Shown one piece after another: positions 36,246-44,270 of a DNA stretch of 64,000 nt. Positions within the stretch are counted from its first letter, which is position 1; every line of letters starts with the position of its first letter. Below the pieces are notes generated by a model that saw nothing but the letters and a program-made list of their open reading frames with translations, made no database searches and was not told the origin of the DNA. Source of the stretch: Nocardioides humilatus (GTDB taxonomy: Bacteria; Actinomycetota; Actinomycetes; Propionibacteriales; Nocardioidaceae). Both the position numbers and the translations under genes were made by a program. The stretch spans positions 558,001 through 622,000 of the forward strand of contig NZ_VUJV01000003.1 in the NCBI RefSeq assembly GCF_008373755.1, given 5' to 3'.

Positions 36246-37565
36246 TCAGCCTTCCTGGGTCGGGTCGAGGACCCGGCCCAGGAAGAGCGGCGTGCCGTGC
36301 TCGACGTCGTGGATGACGTAGAGGAACGGCCGGTCGACGACGAACGGCTCGGCGATCATCGCGCTCGTGTCCGAGATGACGACCGCGGTCGCCGCCGCGG
36401 CCTCGGTGCCCTCCTCGTCGACGGCGATGAAGCCCTGGTGGAGCACCGCTGAGATGTAGAGGTCGAGATCCGCCTCGGTCATCGGACGGAAGTCGGCGGC
36501 GCCAGGCGCGAACGCGGTCGGCATCCCGAGGTCGACCAGGACTTCCTTGAGCGACGCAGCCGTGCGGTGCTTCCACCTCGGCAGTCGTACGTCGATCCCG
36601 GTCGGCCGTCCGCCCGTCATCGCGTCGGCGAGTGCTCCGTCGGCGAACTGCGACTCGACCTCGGCGAAACGGCCCTCGTCGGGCAGCACGACGGTCATCG
36701 CGAGCTGGTTGCCCGCGTAGGGCAGCCTCGTCGCCTGCCAGCCGTCTCCCTTGGTGAGCGGCCCTGAGGTCGCGGCGCCCGCCATCATCTCCACCTCGAC
36801 GGTGCTGCCGCCGACGCGGTGGAACGGAGCCTGCGTCGTCAGCTCCTTGGTGAACGGCGTCTCCCAGGGCGCCTTCAGGTAGATCGCGTTGACGAGCACC
36901 AGCCGGGTCATCACGTCGAGCACCCCCGCCGGGATGAGGTCCTCGATGCGGTCGTGGGTCTGCTTCTCGACCCAGTCGTTGATGAGGACCCGGGCGTCCT
37001 CCGTCGCGGTCTCGAAGTCGACCGTGCGTAGGCCGGCGCCGTAGTCCTCGGCGAGCAGGTCGAGAAACGGCTGCTCCCACCGAACGCCCGCCTGTCCGAA
37101 GAGCTGGTTGGCCGCCGCCAGGTCGATCTCGGCCTTGCTGCCGTCAGCCCGCTCCTGCCGACCGGCCAGCGCCTCCACATGGGCAGTCAGCGCGTTGAGC
37201 CCGGCGTGGAAACGGTCATCCGCGCCGAGCACCGCGCGCATCTCCTCGGCGGTGGCGCCGCCGGCGCCGGTGAGGGTCATGCCGAGCGCGACCGCGACGG
37301 AGTAGGGCGACACGATCAGGTTGCCCTCGGCAGGCAGGCCGCCGTACAGGCCGCCCGCGAAGCGCTGCATCGCCGCAACCACCCCGGGGATCGCGCCCGG
37401 ATCGCCGGGCATCCGGTCCCTGTCGCTGCTGACCAGCTCGAGTCGTCCCGCCACGGCGCCACCTCCACCCTGCTTCTTCGGGTCGTCCGAACCACACGCC
37501 GTGAGCATCGGTGAGGCGAGAGCCGCCAGCACGGCCAGACGGAGGGTGTCCCTACGGGTGATCAT
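36246..37565 (-). CDS. lipoprotein serpin (serine/cysteine protease inhibitor family)
   Basis: A 439-residue serpin. The N-terminus has a Tat-like RRDTLRL and a lipobox LTAC with Cys24, so it should sit on the outer face of the membrane. Serpin landmarks: NLIVSPYSVAVALGMTLTGA, NQLFGQ, LVNAIYLKAPWETPF, and the hinge EEGTEAAAAT beginning at residue 384. The hinge of small residues is that of inhibitory serpins; counting 17 residues places P1-P1' at about Thr400-Ser401. Serpins inhibit serine or cysteine proteases, so the adjacent metalloprotease is not an obvious target. AGAGAGGC precedes the ATG. Confidence 0.93.
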   Translation of the reverse strand: MITRRDTLRLAVLAALASPMLTACGSDDPKKQGGGGAVAGRLELVSSDRDRMPGDPGAIPGVVAAMQRFAGGLYGGLPAEGNLIVSPYSVAVALGMTLTGAGGATAEEMRAVLGADDRFHAGLNALTAHVEALAGRQERADGSKAEIDLAAANQLFGQAGVRWEQPFLDLLAEDYGAGLRTVDFETATEDARVLINDWVEKQTHDRIEDLIPAGVLDVMTRLVLVNAIYLKAPWETPFTKELTTQAPFHRVGGSTVEVEMMAGAATSGPLTKGDGWQATRLPYAGNQLAMTVVLPDEGRFAEVESQFADGALADAMTGGRPTGIDVRLPRWKHRTAASLKEVLVDLGMPTAFAPGAADFRPMTEADLDLYISAVLHQGFIAVDEEGTEAAAATAVVISDTSAMIAEPFVVDRPFLYVIHDVEHGTPLFLGRVLDPTQEG

Positions 37566-37602
37566 GCCTCTCTGACGCGTCGGACCTGGCGAATGGTTCC
37601 GA

Positions 37603-38382
37603 TCAGCTCGCCTCGGCGGCGGCGAGCTCCTTCTTCCAGAGACGGAACTCCTCGTCGACGAGGCCGGCTTTCCAGTATCCGGAGATCGACGACGCCCGCG
37701 CGTCGACGCCCTGGGAGGCGAGGTAGGGCCGGATCTCCTGCATCACGGCCTGCGCCTCTCCGTGGACGAAGACGTCGACGCGTCCGTCGCGCCACGGCAG
37801 CGCTCGTACGGCGTCCGGCAGCCCCGCCGCCTGATCGCGGTGCAGCCAGCGCACCTCCACCCCGGTGGGGGCGGAGAACGGCAGCTCCTCGGACGCTGTG
37901 CCGACCTGGAGAACGACGTAGCCCTCGGCGTCAGCGGGCAGGGCGTCGACGGCCTGGCGGATCGCGGGGATCGCGGCGTCGTCGCCGGCCAGGAGGTACC
38001 AGTCGGCGGCCGGGTCGGGCGCGTAGCCCTCGCCAGGCCCCTGGACAGTGATCGTGGCGCCGACCTCCACGTCGCGCGCCCAGCGCATGGCGAAGCCGCT
38101 GCCGTGGAGAGCGAAGTCGATCGCGAAGGTGCCGGCCTCGACGTCGAGCTCGAGCACGGTGTAGCTCCGCACCGAGGGACGCTCGCCCTCGCCGAGCTGG
38201 GTCAGGTCCGGAGATCCGTCGGGGGTGAAGAGCAGCTTGACGTAGCGGTCGGTCCCATCGAAGCCCGCGAAGGCCGCGAGATCACCAGAGAACCGCAGCC
38301 GCAGCATCGCGGGCCCCAGGGGCTCGGTCGCGGTGACCGTCAGAGCGGTGATCGGCTTGGCAGGCTTGCTGGGCGTGGTCAC
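37603..38382 (-). CDS. siderophore-interacting protein (FAD/NAD(P)H ferric reductase family)
   Basis: A 259-residue protein of the ViuB/SIP family. The FAD-binding motif RSYT occurs in RPSVRSYTVLELD; the NAD(P)-binding half has WYLLAGDDAAIPAI and VFVHGEAQAVMQEI; the SIP C-terminal SGYWKAGLVDEE is present. Such enzymes reduce ferric siderophores in the cytoplasm to release iron. GTG 38382 has TAGCCT six bases before it, indicating leaderless expression. No obvious IdeR/Fur box was seen. It is 13 bases from the cis-prenyltransferase stop on the same strand. Confidence 0.9.
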   Translation of the reverse strand: MTTPSKPAKPITALTVTATEPLGPAMLRLRFSGDLAAFAGFDGTDRYVKLLFTPDGSPDLTQLGEGERPSVRSYTVLELDVEAGTFAIDFALHGSGFAMRWARDVEVGATITVQGPGEGYAPDPAADWYLLAGDDAAIPAIRQAVDALPADAEGYVVLQVGTASEELPFSAPTGVEVRWLHRDQAAGLPDAVRALPWRDGRVDVFVHGEAQAVMQEIRPYLASQGVDARASSISGYWKAGLVDEEFRLWKKELAAAEAS

Positions 38383-38388
38383 CCGGCG

Positions 38389-38394
38389 AGGCTA
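38389..38394 (-). promoter_or_regulatory. candidate -10 hexamer of the siderophore-interacting protein gene
   Basis: TAGCCT on the minus strand, six bases before GTG 38382. It lies in the 13-base gap after the cis-prenyltransferase stop. Confidence 0.45.
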
Positions 38395-38395
38395 C

Positions 38396-39202
38396 TCAAG
38401 CCCCGTGACGCCGCTCGCGCAGGGCGTAGGCACGGATCGCGCGCAGGAAGTCGACGCGGCGGAAGTCGGGCCAGTAGGCCTCACAGAAGTAGAACTCCGA
38501 CTTGGCGCTCTGCCACAGCAGGAAGCCGCCGAGCCGCTGCTCCCCCGACGTACGGATCACGAGGTCGGGGTCGGGCTGGCCCTTGGTGTAGAGGTGGTCG
38601 GAGATGTGCTCGACATCGATGATCTGGGCGAGCTCCTCGAGCGAGGTGCCCTTGGCGGCGTGCTCCTGCAGGAGCGAACGTACGGCGTCGGCGATCTCCC
38701 GCCGCCCGCCGTAGCCGACCGCGACGTTGACGATCATCCCGTCGACGTCGGCGGTGGCCTCCGCCGCCGTCTTGAGCCGAGCGGCCGTCCGATCGGGCAA
38801 CAGGTCGAGCGCGCCCACCGGGTTGAGGCGCCAGCGGCGCTGGTCGGCGAGGCTGTCGACGGCGTCCTCGATGATCTCGAGGAGCTGCTCGAGCTCCTTG
38901 GCCGGCCGATGCAGGTTGTCGGTCGAGAGCAGCCACAGCGTGACCACCTCGATGCCGATCTCCTCGCACCACGTCAGCAGCGGCTCGATGTTGGCGGCGC
39001 CCGCGCGGTGGCCGTGAGCAGTGTCGCGACCAACGGCCTTCGCCCACCTGCGGTTGCCGTCGAGCATCACCCCGACGTGCTTGGGCAAGTTGTCGGGCAT
39101 CCGGCGCACGACGCGGCGCTCGTAGGCGGGATAGAGCACTCGGCGCGCGCCCCGCTTCCAGTCGACCACCCGCCGATCGTAACCGGCTCGGTTGCTCGCC
39201 AT
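38396..39202 (-). CDS. uppS: isoprenyl (cis-prenyl) transferase
   Basis: A 268-residue cis-prenyltransferase that condenses isopentenyl diphosphate onto an allylic primer. Motifs: MLDGNRRWAK with catalytic Asp48, HGHRAG, YGGRREI, and PDLVIRTSGEQRLGGFLLWQ. The product may be a lipid carrier precursor; proximity to hemolysin III and YyaL recalls Rv1084-Rv1086, where Rv1086 makes Z,E-farnesyl diphosphate, so chain length should not be assumed. ATG 39202 has AGGA eight bases upstream; GTG 39169 (VVDWKRG) is an alternative closer to family N-termini. Confidence 0.93.
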   Translation of the reverse strand: MASNRAGYDRRVVDWKRGARRVLYPAYERRVVRRMPDNLPKHVGVMLDGNRRWAKAVGRDTAHGHRAGAANIEPLLTWCEEIGIEVVTLWLLSTDNLHRPAKELEQLLEIIEDAVDSLADQRRWRLNPVGALDLLPDRTAARLKTAAEATADVDGMIVNVAVGYGGRREIADAVRSLLQEHAAKGTSLEELAQIIDVEHISDHLYTKGQPDPDLVIRTSGEQRLGGFLLWQSAKSEFYFCEAYWPDFRRVDFLRAIRAYALRERRHGA

Positions 39203-39292
39203 GAGGCGGATCCTGGGCGGGTCCTTCCAGCAGGTTGCGCGGGCTGCCACGATGGCCGCAGCGATAGACCTGAACTTCGAGAGGAACCGACG

Positions 39293-40486
39293 ATGACCGC
39301 CGCAGCCTGGCACCCGGACCCGACTGGTCGACACGAGCTTCGCTACTGGGACGGCTCCCAGTGGACCGAGCACGTCTCCGATGCCGGCAACGTGTCGGTG
39401 TCCCCCCTCAACGCGCCCGAGGAGCCGACCGCCCAGACCGGCGGCGCCCACGCCGCCGAGGTCGTGGAGACTCCCACCGACCGGCCGGACGGAGCGCTCG
39501 AGGAGTCGCCCGCCGACGACGCCTTCATGATGGAGACGCGGGTCGTCGGCTCGCCCCCGCCGATGGAGGCCGCACCCGTCGAGGCCGCTCCCGTCGAGGC
39601 CGCGCCCGTCGCGGAGTCGCCGTGGATCGAGGCTCCGGCTGCCGAGGCTGCGCCCATGGCCGAGGCTGCGCCGATGGCGGAGGCTGCACCCATGGCCGAG
39701 GCTCCCCCGGCCTGGGAACCCGCTCCGGCCGCTGCTCCGGCCCCCATGGCCTACGAGCCGGCCCCCGCCGCGATGCCGGCAGCGATGCCCGCAGCGATGC
39801 CGGTCGCGATGCCGGGTGGCCTGTCCGGCGAGCTCGTCGACGGCCGCTACTCGGAGGTGGACGCCGGCGTCGGCCCCTCGCGGCAGAACGCCAAGCTGCT
39901 GCGGGTCCGCATCGCCGAGCCGTTCATGGCCAAGCAGGGCTCGATGGTGGCCTACCAGGGCAACGTCAATTTCGCCTTCCAGGGCGGCGGTGCGGCGAAG
40001 TTCCTGAAGAAGGCCTTCACCGGCGAGGGCCTGAGCCTGATGCGGGTCGAGGGCCAGGGCGACGTGTTCCTCGCCGACGTGGCGCACAACGTGCACATCC
40101 TCCACCTCAACAACGCGGGCCTGTCGGTCAACGGGAAGAACGTGCTGGCCTTCTCGGCCTCCCTCGACTGGAACGTCGAGCGGGTCAAGGGCGGCAGCAT
40201 CGCGGCCGGCGGTCTCTTCAACACGACGCTGCGCGGCAGCGGCTGGGTCGCGATCACGACCGATGGCGACCCGGTCGTCCTCAACGCCGCTGAGGCGCCG
40301 ACCTTCGCCGACGCCAACGCGCTCGTCGCGTGGTCGGTCGAGCTGCAGACGAGCATCAAGTCGTCGGTCTCCGCCGGTGCGCTCATCGGTCGCGGTTCGG
40401 GCGAGGCCTTCCAGGTCGCGTTCAACGGCCAGGGCTTCGTCATCGTGCAGCCCTCCGAGGGCTACCCGGTCGCTACCCAGGCGTAG
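39293..40486 (+). CDS. AIM24 family protein with DUF2510 head and Ala/Pro/Met-rich linker
   Basis: A 397-residue protein in three parts. Residues 1-30 are a DUF2510 unit (WHPDPTGRHELRYWDGSQWTEH), common at the N-terminus of actinobacterial proteins. Residues ~75-180 are low complexity with tandem units (AEAAPM, AAMP) visible as DNA repeats. Residues ~185-397 form the AIM24/TIGR00266-like beta domain (MVAYQGNVNFAFQGGG, GQGDVFLADVAHNVHILHL). Function of bacterial AIM24 proteins is not established. AGAGGA lies eight bases before ATG 39293. It is divergent from uppS across a 90-base gap. Confidence 0.85.
   Translation: MTAAAWHPDPTGRHELRYWDGSQWTEHVSDAGNVSVSPLNAPEEPTAQTGGAHAAEVVETPTDRPDGALEESPADDAFMMETRVVGSPPPMEAAPVEAAPVEAAPVAESPWIEAPAAEAAPMAEAAPMAEAAPMAEAPPAWEPAPAAAPAPMAYEPAPAAMPAAMPAAMPVAMPGGLSGELVDGRYSEVDAGVGPSRQNAKLLRVRIAEPFMAKQGSMVAYQGNVNFAFQGGGAAKFLKKAFTGEGLSLMRVEGQGDVFLADVAHNVHILHLNNAGLSVNGKNVLAFSASLDWNVERVKGGSIAAGGLFNTTLRGSGWVAITTDGDPVVLNAAEAPTFADANALVAWSVELQTSIKSSVSAGALIGRGSGEAFQVAFNGQGFVIVQPSEGYPVATQA
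39653..39706 (+). repeat. three 18-bp tandem coding repeats
   Basis: Units at 39653, 39671 and 39689 share CC(C/G)ATGGC(C/G)GAGGCT and encode the PMAEAA linker of the AIM24 protein. Replication slippage would change linker length without breaking the frame. Confidence 0.75.
39770..39817 (+). repeat. four 12-bp tandem coding repeats
   Basis: Four consecutive units of GCGATGCC(G/C)G.. encode AMPA/AMPV/AMPG in the second half of the AIM24 linker. Confidence 0.75.
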
Positions 40487-40505
40487 GCCTGGACGTAGGC
40501 AGAGT

Positions 40506-40521
40506 GGCCGCTCGGGCGGCC
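40506..40521 (+). terminator. hairpin between the AIM24 and hemolysin III genes
   Basis: GGCCGC-TCGG-GCGGCC, a perfect six-base stem with a stable tetraloop-like turn, 20 bases after the AIM24 stop and just before a -10 hexamer of the next gene. No U-tract. Confidence 0.45.
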
Positions 40522-40524
40522 CGA

Positions 40525-40530
40525 TAGCCT
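40525..40530 (+). promoter_or_regulatory. candidate -10 hexamer of the hemolysin III gene
   Basis: TAGCCT, six bases before ATG 40537. Confidence 0.45.
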
Positions 40531-40536
40531 TACGTC

Positions 40537-41277
40537 ATGAACCAGGCACTGAGCAACGCCAACGAGCGTGTCCGCGCAGGTCTGGAAGAGATCTCCGACC
40601 GGGCCATCGAGAAGGCCCGCGAGGTCAAGCCGAAGCTCCGCGGCTGGCTCCACGCCGGCTCGACGCCGCTAATCATCGCGGCCGGCATCGTGCTCATCTG
40701 CCTCTCGCCCACGGCGACGACGCGCATCGGCTCGGCGCTCTACGCCGGCAGCGCGATCCTGCTCTTCGGTGTCTCCGCGATCTACCACCGCGGCACCTGG
40801 TCACCGCGGACCTGGCGGATCCTCAACCGGTTCGACCACTCCAACATCTTCTTGCTGATCGCCGGTTCCTACACGCCGTTCAGCCTGATCCTGCTCGACG
40901 GCACCAACCGGGTCCTGCTCCTGTCGACGGTGTGGACGGCGGCGGTTCTCGGCATCCTCTTCAAGGTCTGCTGGCCCAACGCGCCGCGGTGGCTCTCCGC
41001 CCCGATCTACATCGCGATGGGATGGGCCGCGCTGTTCTTCATCCCGGCATTCTTCGACGGTGCGCTGGCGCTGGGCGTCGGCGTCGGCATCGCGACCTTC
41101 GTGATGATCGCCGTCGGCGGAGCGCTCTACACGGTCGGCGGCCTCGTCTACGGCTTCCAGTGGCCCAACCCCTCGCCGCGCTGGTTCGGCTTCCACGAGG
41201 TGTTCCACTCCTTCACGATCCTCGCGTTCACCGCGCACTACGTGGGCGTCTCGCTCGCGACCTACTCGCTGCGCTGA
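40537..41277 (+). CDS. hemolysin III / PAQR-type membrane protein
   Basis: A 246-residue integral membrane protein with about seven helices. The family's metal-site-like residues are present: SAIYHR, RFDHSNIFLLIAGSYTPF and FHEVFHSFTILAF with the final His in FTAHYVG. Despite the name, members are PAQR-like (TrhA) proteins linked to membrane homeostasis, not proven toxins. Residues 1-40 form a charged cytoplasmic head. It shares neighbourhood with the cis-prenyltransferase and YyaL genes as in mycobacteria. Its last 16 bases overlap the convergent rlmC. Confidence 0.92.
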   Translation: MNQALSNANERVRAGLEEISDRAIEKAREVKPKLRGWLHAGSTPLIIAAGIVLICLSPTATTRIGSALYAGSAILLFGVSAIYHRGTWSPRTWRILNRFDHSNIFLLIAGSYTPFSLILLDGTNRVLLLSTVWTAAVLGILFKVCWPNAPRWLSAPIYIAMGWAALFFIPAFFDGALALGVGVGIATFVMIAVGGALYTVGGLVYGFQWPNPSPRWFGFHEVFHSFTILAFTAHYVGVSLATYSLR

Positions 41278-42431
41278 GGTCCCCTCCGCGACAACAGCAC
41301 CAGCACCTCGAGGTGCGACGTCTGGGGAAACATGTCGAGCACCTGCGCCCGCACGGGGACGTAGGACCGCAGCACCGCGAGGTCGCGGGCCAGGGTCTCC
41401 GGGTTGCAGCTGGAGTAGAGGACCGTCGGCGGGCCGGCGTCCTCGAGCCGCGCGGCCAGGTCGGGCCCGAGCCCGCGCCGCGGCGGGTTGACGACGACCA
41501 GGTCGGGACGATCGTCGAGCAGCGCCGCCGTCGCGTCACCGGCGACGAACCGCACCTGATCGACGGACAGACCCGCGTCGATGCGTCCGCGGTCGGCCGC
41601 GGCGATCGCCTCGGCGCTGATCTCGATGCCGGTCACCGTGCGACCGGGGGCGGCGAGGTGCAGCGCGAAGCCGCCCACGCCGCAGTAGAGGTCGTGCACC
41701 GTCGTCGGGGCCACCTCGTCGACCCACGCGGTCGCAGTCCGGTAGAGCGCCGCCGCCACCTCGGTGTTGGTCTGGAAGAAGCTCCGTGGCCCGAGGTGGA
41801 GCGTCAGCCCGTTGACCTCCATCGGCAAGGTCGCCTGCTCGGTGAGCACGAGCTCGCGCTCCCCCTCGATGACCGCCGCGTGGGCGGGCTGCACGTTGAG
41901 GGTCACGACCCGCAACGTCGGCAGCTCCTCGAGCAGGGCAGCGAGGTGCTTGCGGATCCGGCTCTCCGCCTCGGTCGAGCGCAGCACCCAGCGCACCATC
42001 AGCTCGCCGGCCGGCGACTCGGTCACCAGGGCGTGCTTGAGCTCGCCGCTGCGCGTCGGGACGTCGTACGGCGTCAGCCCCGCCCGCGTGACGAAGTCGG
42101 CCAGCACCGGGAGAGCTGCCCGGATCGCCGGCGTGTGCAGCGCACAGTCGCGGATGTCGACGTACCCCTGCTGCTGGGTCCACAGCCCGAGCGTCGGGGC
42201 CTCGGCGGTGCCGCCGACGACCATCTTCGCCTTGGTCCGGAAGCCGGCCGGCGCGCTCGGCACGGGCGGGAGCCACTCGGGCTCGGGGCGCTCGCCGAGA
42301 GCTGCACGCAACTGCTGGCGGGTGAGCTGCTGCTTGGCTGCCAGCTGGTCGTCGTAGGGCCTCTCGATCCAGCTGCACGACCGGCACTCCTGGCGATCCC
42401 AGTGGTCGCACTGGAGGAGCGGACCGGTCAC
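41262..42431 (-). CDS. rlmC: 23S rRNA (uracil-C5)-methyltransferase, RlmC-like
   Basis: A 389-residue RlmC/RumB-type enzyme that methylates a uracil of 23S rRNA using S-adenosylmethionine. An iron-sulfur cluster is expected on Cys8, Cys16, Cys19 and Cys96. SAM-binding HDLYCGVGGFALHLA, VVNPPRRGLG and the catalytic SSCNPETLARD with Cys342 are present; no TRAM domain precedes. The related RlmD cannot be excluded from sequence alone. GTG 42431 has TAGCAT six bases upstream, divergent from the next membrane-protein gene. Confidence 0.9.
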   Translation of the reverse strand: MTGPLLQCDHWDRQECRSCSWIERPYDDQLAAKQQLTRQQLRAALGERPEPEWLPPVPSAPAGFRTKAKMVVGGTAEAPTLGLWTQQQGYVDIRDCALHTPAIRAALPVLADFVTRAGLTPYDVPTRSGELKHALVTESPAGELMVRWVLRSTEAESRIRKHLAALLEELPTLRVVTLNVQPAHAAVIEGERELVLTEQATLPMEVNGLTLHLGPRSFFQTNTEVAAALYRTATAWVDEVAPTTVHDLYCGVGGFALHLAAPGRTVTGIEISAEAIAAADRGRIDAGLSVDQVRFVAGDATAALLDDRPDLVVVNPPRRGLGPDLAARLEDAGPPTVLYSSCNPETLARDLAVLRSYVPVRAQVLDMFPQTSHLEVLVLLSRRGPQRSE

Positions 42432-42437
42432 GTCCCC

Positions 42438-42443
42438 ATGCTA
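42438..42443 (-). promoter_or_regulatory. candidate -10 hexamer of rlmC
   Basis: TAGCAT on the minus strand, six bases before GTG 42431. Confidence 0.45.
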
Positions 42444-42481
42444 CGAGGCTCGACTTCGAGGCAACCGGGCCCCGCTGGTCC

Positions 42482-42487
42482 TAGGCT
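42482..42487 (+). promoter_or_regulatory. candidate -10 hexamer of the 42494 gene
   Basis: TAGGCT, six bases before GTG 42494. With the rlmC hexamer it makes a 62-base divergent promoter region. Confidence 0.45.
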
Positions 42488-42493
42488 GCGGCC

Positions 42494-43219
42494 GTGGCCA
42501 TCGCACTCGAACGACTCGAGGCGGCGCCGGTCCTCGCGACGCTCGAGGAGCTGCGCGCCCGGATCGGTGCACGCTTCCCCACGCGCGGGCTCTACGGGGT
42601 CTCGGGCGACCTGCTCATCCTGGCCGGCGAGGTGGTCACCAGCTCGGAGATCAACCGCAACCGGATCAGCATCGTGCGGGTGCTGTCGCGGGTGCTGATC
42701 GTCGCGGTCACGGCGGCGACCGTGGTGCTGCTCGTCCTCGCCTTCCGCTCCGCGGTGCAGGACGGACCCGAGCACGGTGTCGAGTGGCTCTCGCTGCTCG
42801 AGAGCGGCGTCAACGACGTGGTGTTCGCGGCGATCGCGATCTGGTTCCTCTACACGGTGCCCGAGCGGCTGCGGCGTGCCGAGTCGCTCACCCTGCTCCA
42901 CGAGCTGCGCTCGCTCGCCCACATCGTCGACATGCACCAGCTCAACAAGGACCCCGAGCGACTCCGGGCGACCTTCACCCCGACCGCCGTCAGCCCGACG
43001 CTGGGCCTGACGTTCGAGGAGCTCGAGCACTACCTCGACTACTGCTCGGAGCTGCTCAGCATGATCGGCAAGACCGCGGCCCTGTGCGCCGAGGAGTCAC
43101 GCGATGCGGTGGTGCTCGACACGGTGTCGACGATCGAGACCCTGACGACGTCGCTGAGCCGCAAGATCTGGCAGAAGATCACTGTGCTCAACGAGGTCCG
43201 GCGCTCAGCCGGCGCCTGA
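42494..43219 (+). CDS. membrane protein of unknown function
   Basis: A 241-residue protein with an N-terminal cytoplasmic part, two membrane helices (VLIVAVTAATVVLLVLAF and DVVFAAIAIWFLYTV) and a helical C-terminal half of ~120 residues, acidic and Leu-rich (FEELEHYLDYCSELLSMIG). I do not recognise the family; the C-terminal half could be a signalling helical bundle. It precedes the GAF-GGDEF gene by 97 bases on the same strand, but that gene has its own -10, so linkage is uncertain. Confidence 0.75.
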   Translation: MAIALERLEAAPVLATLEELRARIGARFPTRGLYGVSGDLLILAGEVVTSSEINRNRISIVRVLSRVLIVAVTAATVVLLVLAFRSAVQDGPEHGVEWLSLLESGVNDVVFAAIAIWFLYTVPERLRRAESLTLLHELRSLAHIVDMHQLNKDPERLRATFTPTAVSPTLGLTFEELEHYLDYCSELLSMIGKTAALCAEESRDAVVLDTVSTIETLTTSLSRKIWQKITVLNEVRRSAGA

Positions 43220-43304
43220 GGCGCAAGTCCCGATCGCCCTGGGTCTTGAGTCCCGAAAATTGGGCACAAATGCACAAGATGAGTCATTCCTTGCCTCTTC
43301 GTCC

Positions 43305-43310
43305 TAACCT
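43305..43310 (+). promoter_or_regulatory. candidate -10 hexamer of the GAF-GGDEF gene
   Basis: TAACCT, six bases before ATG 43317. Confidence 0.45.
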
Positions 43311-43316
43311 TGACGT

Positions 43317-44270
43317 ATGGGAGGGAACACCACGATTGGGCTTGAGCGTCTGCTGCACGCTGTGCAGGAGCTGTCGCTCGCCACACGCCTCAACGAGGTC
43401 CAGGAGATCGCACGCACCGCGGCCCGCGACCTGGCCGGCTGCGACGGGGCCACGTTCGTCCTTCGTGACGGCGACCTTTGCTACTACGCCGACGAGGACG
43501 CGATCGAGCCTCTGTGGAAGGGGCTCCGCTTCCCACTGGAGGCGTGCATCAGCGGCTGGGCGATGCTCCACCGCGAGCACGTCGTCATCCCCGACATCTA
43601 CGTCGACGAGCGGATCCCGCACGAGGCCTACCGGCCGACGTTCGTGAAGAGCCTGGTCATGACCCCGATCCGGACCATGGCTCCGGTCGGCGCGATCGGC
43701 GCCTACTGGGCCGACAACCACGACGCCAGCGACGAGGAGATCTCACTTCTCCGCGCACTCGCCGACGCGACCTCGCTCGCCCTCGAAAAGGTATCGATCC
43801 ACCAGGAGCTCGAGCAGGAGGTCGCGATGGCGCAGGAGGCCTACCGCCTCTCGCAGACCGACGAGCTGACCGGGCTCCTCAACCGCCGCGGCTTCACCGA
43901 GTTCGTCACCAGCGTCTTCTCGCCCGGCGCCGTTGCCTTCGTCGACATCAACGGGCTCAAGCTCGTCAACGACGTCGAGGGCCACAGCGCCGGTGACCGA
44001 CTGATCGTCAGCGTGGCCGACACCCTGCGCGCCGCCGTGCGCCCTGACGACGTCGTGGGCCGGATGGGTGGCGACGAGTTCGCCGTCTTCGCTCCCGGCC
44101 TCCCTGCGGCGACCCTGCTCGACCGCCTCGCGACCGCGATCGGCAACCGCGGCAGCGTCGGCACCGCCACGCTCGACCAGGCCGACCGGCTTCAGGATGC
44201 CCTGTTGGTCGCCGACGCCGAGATGTACTCCGCCAAGCGACTCACACGCAGCGACCTCTCCCGAGCCTGA
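43317..44270 (+). CDS. GAF-GGDEF protein, probable diguanylate cyclase
   Basis: A 317-residue cytoplasmic sensor. Residues ~15-160 are a GAF domain; a short coiled segment follows (EKVSIHQELEQEVAMAQEAYRL truncated by prediction around 160-180); residues ~183-317 are GGDEF, starting DELTGLLNRRGF, with VDINGLKLVND, and GGDEF itself intact at 251-255. An RxxD inhibitory site (Arg242, Asp245) lies exactly five residues before it, so product feedback is likely. It should make cyclic di-GMP from GTP in response to a GAF ligand or partner. No EAL domain is attached. The end overlaps the convergent protease gene by 29 bases. Confidence 0.9.
   Translation: MGGNTTIGLERLLHAVQELSLATRLNEVQEIARTAARDLAGCDGATFVLRDGDLCYYADEDAIEPLWKGLRFPLEACISGWAMLHREHVVIPDIYVDERIPHEAYRPTFVKSLVMTPIRTMAPVGAIGAYWADNHDASDEEISLLRALADATSLALEKVSIHQELEQEVAMAQEAYRLSQTDELTGLLNRRGFTEFVTSVFSPGAVAFVDINGLKLVNDVEGHSAGDRLIVSVADTLRAAVRPDDVVGRMGGDEFAVFAPGLPAATLLDRLATAIGNRGSVGTATLDQADRLQDALLVADAEMYSAKRLTRSDLSRA

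Noticed and set aside
42440-42470. Possible third copy of the 33-bp dispersed repeat before rlmC
   Set aside because: Only the first nine bases of the core match; the rest needs gaps, so chance similarity is as likely.
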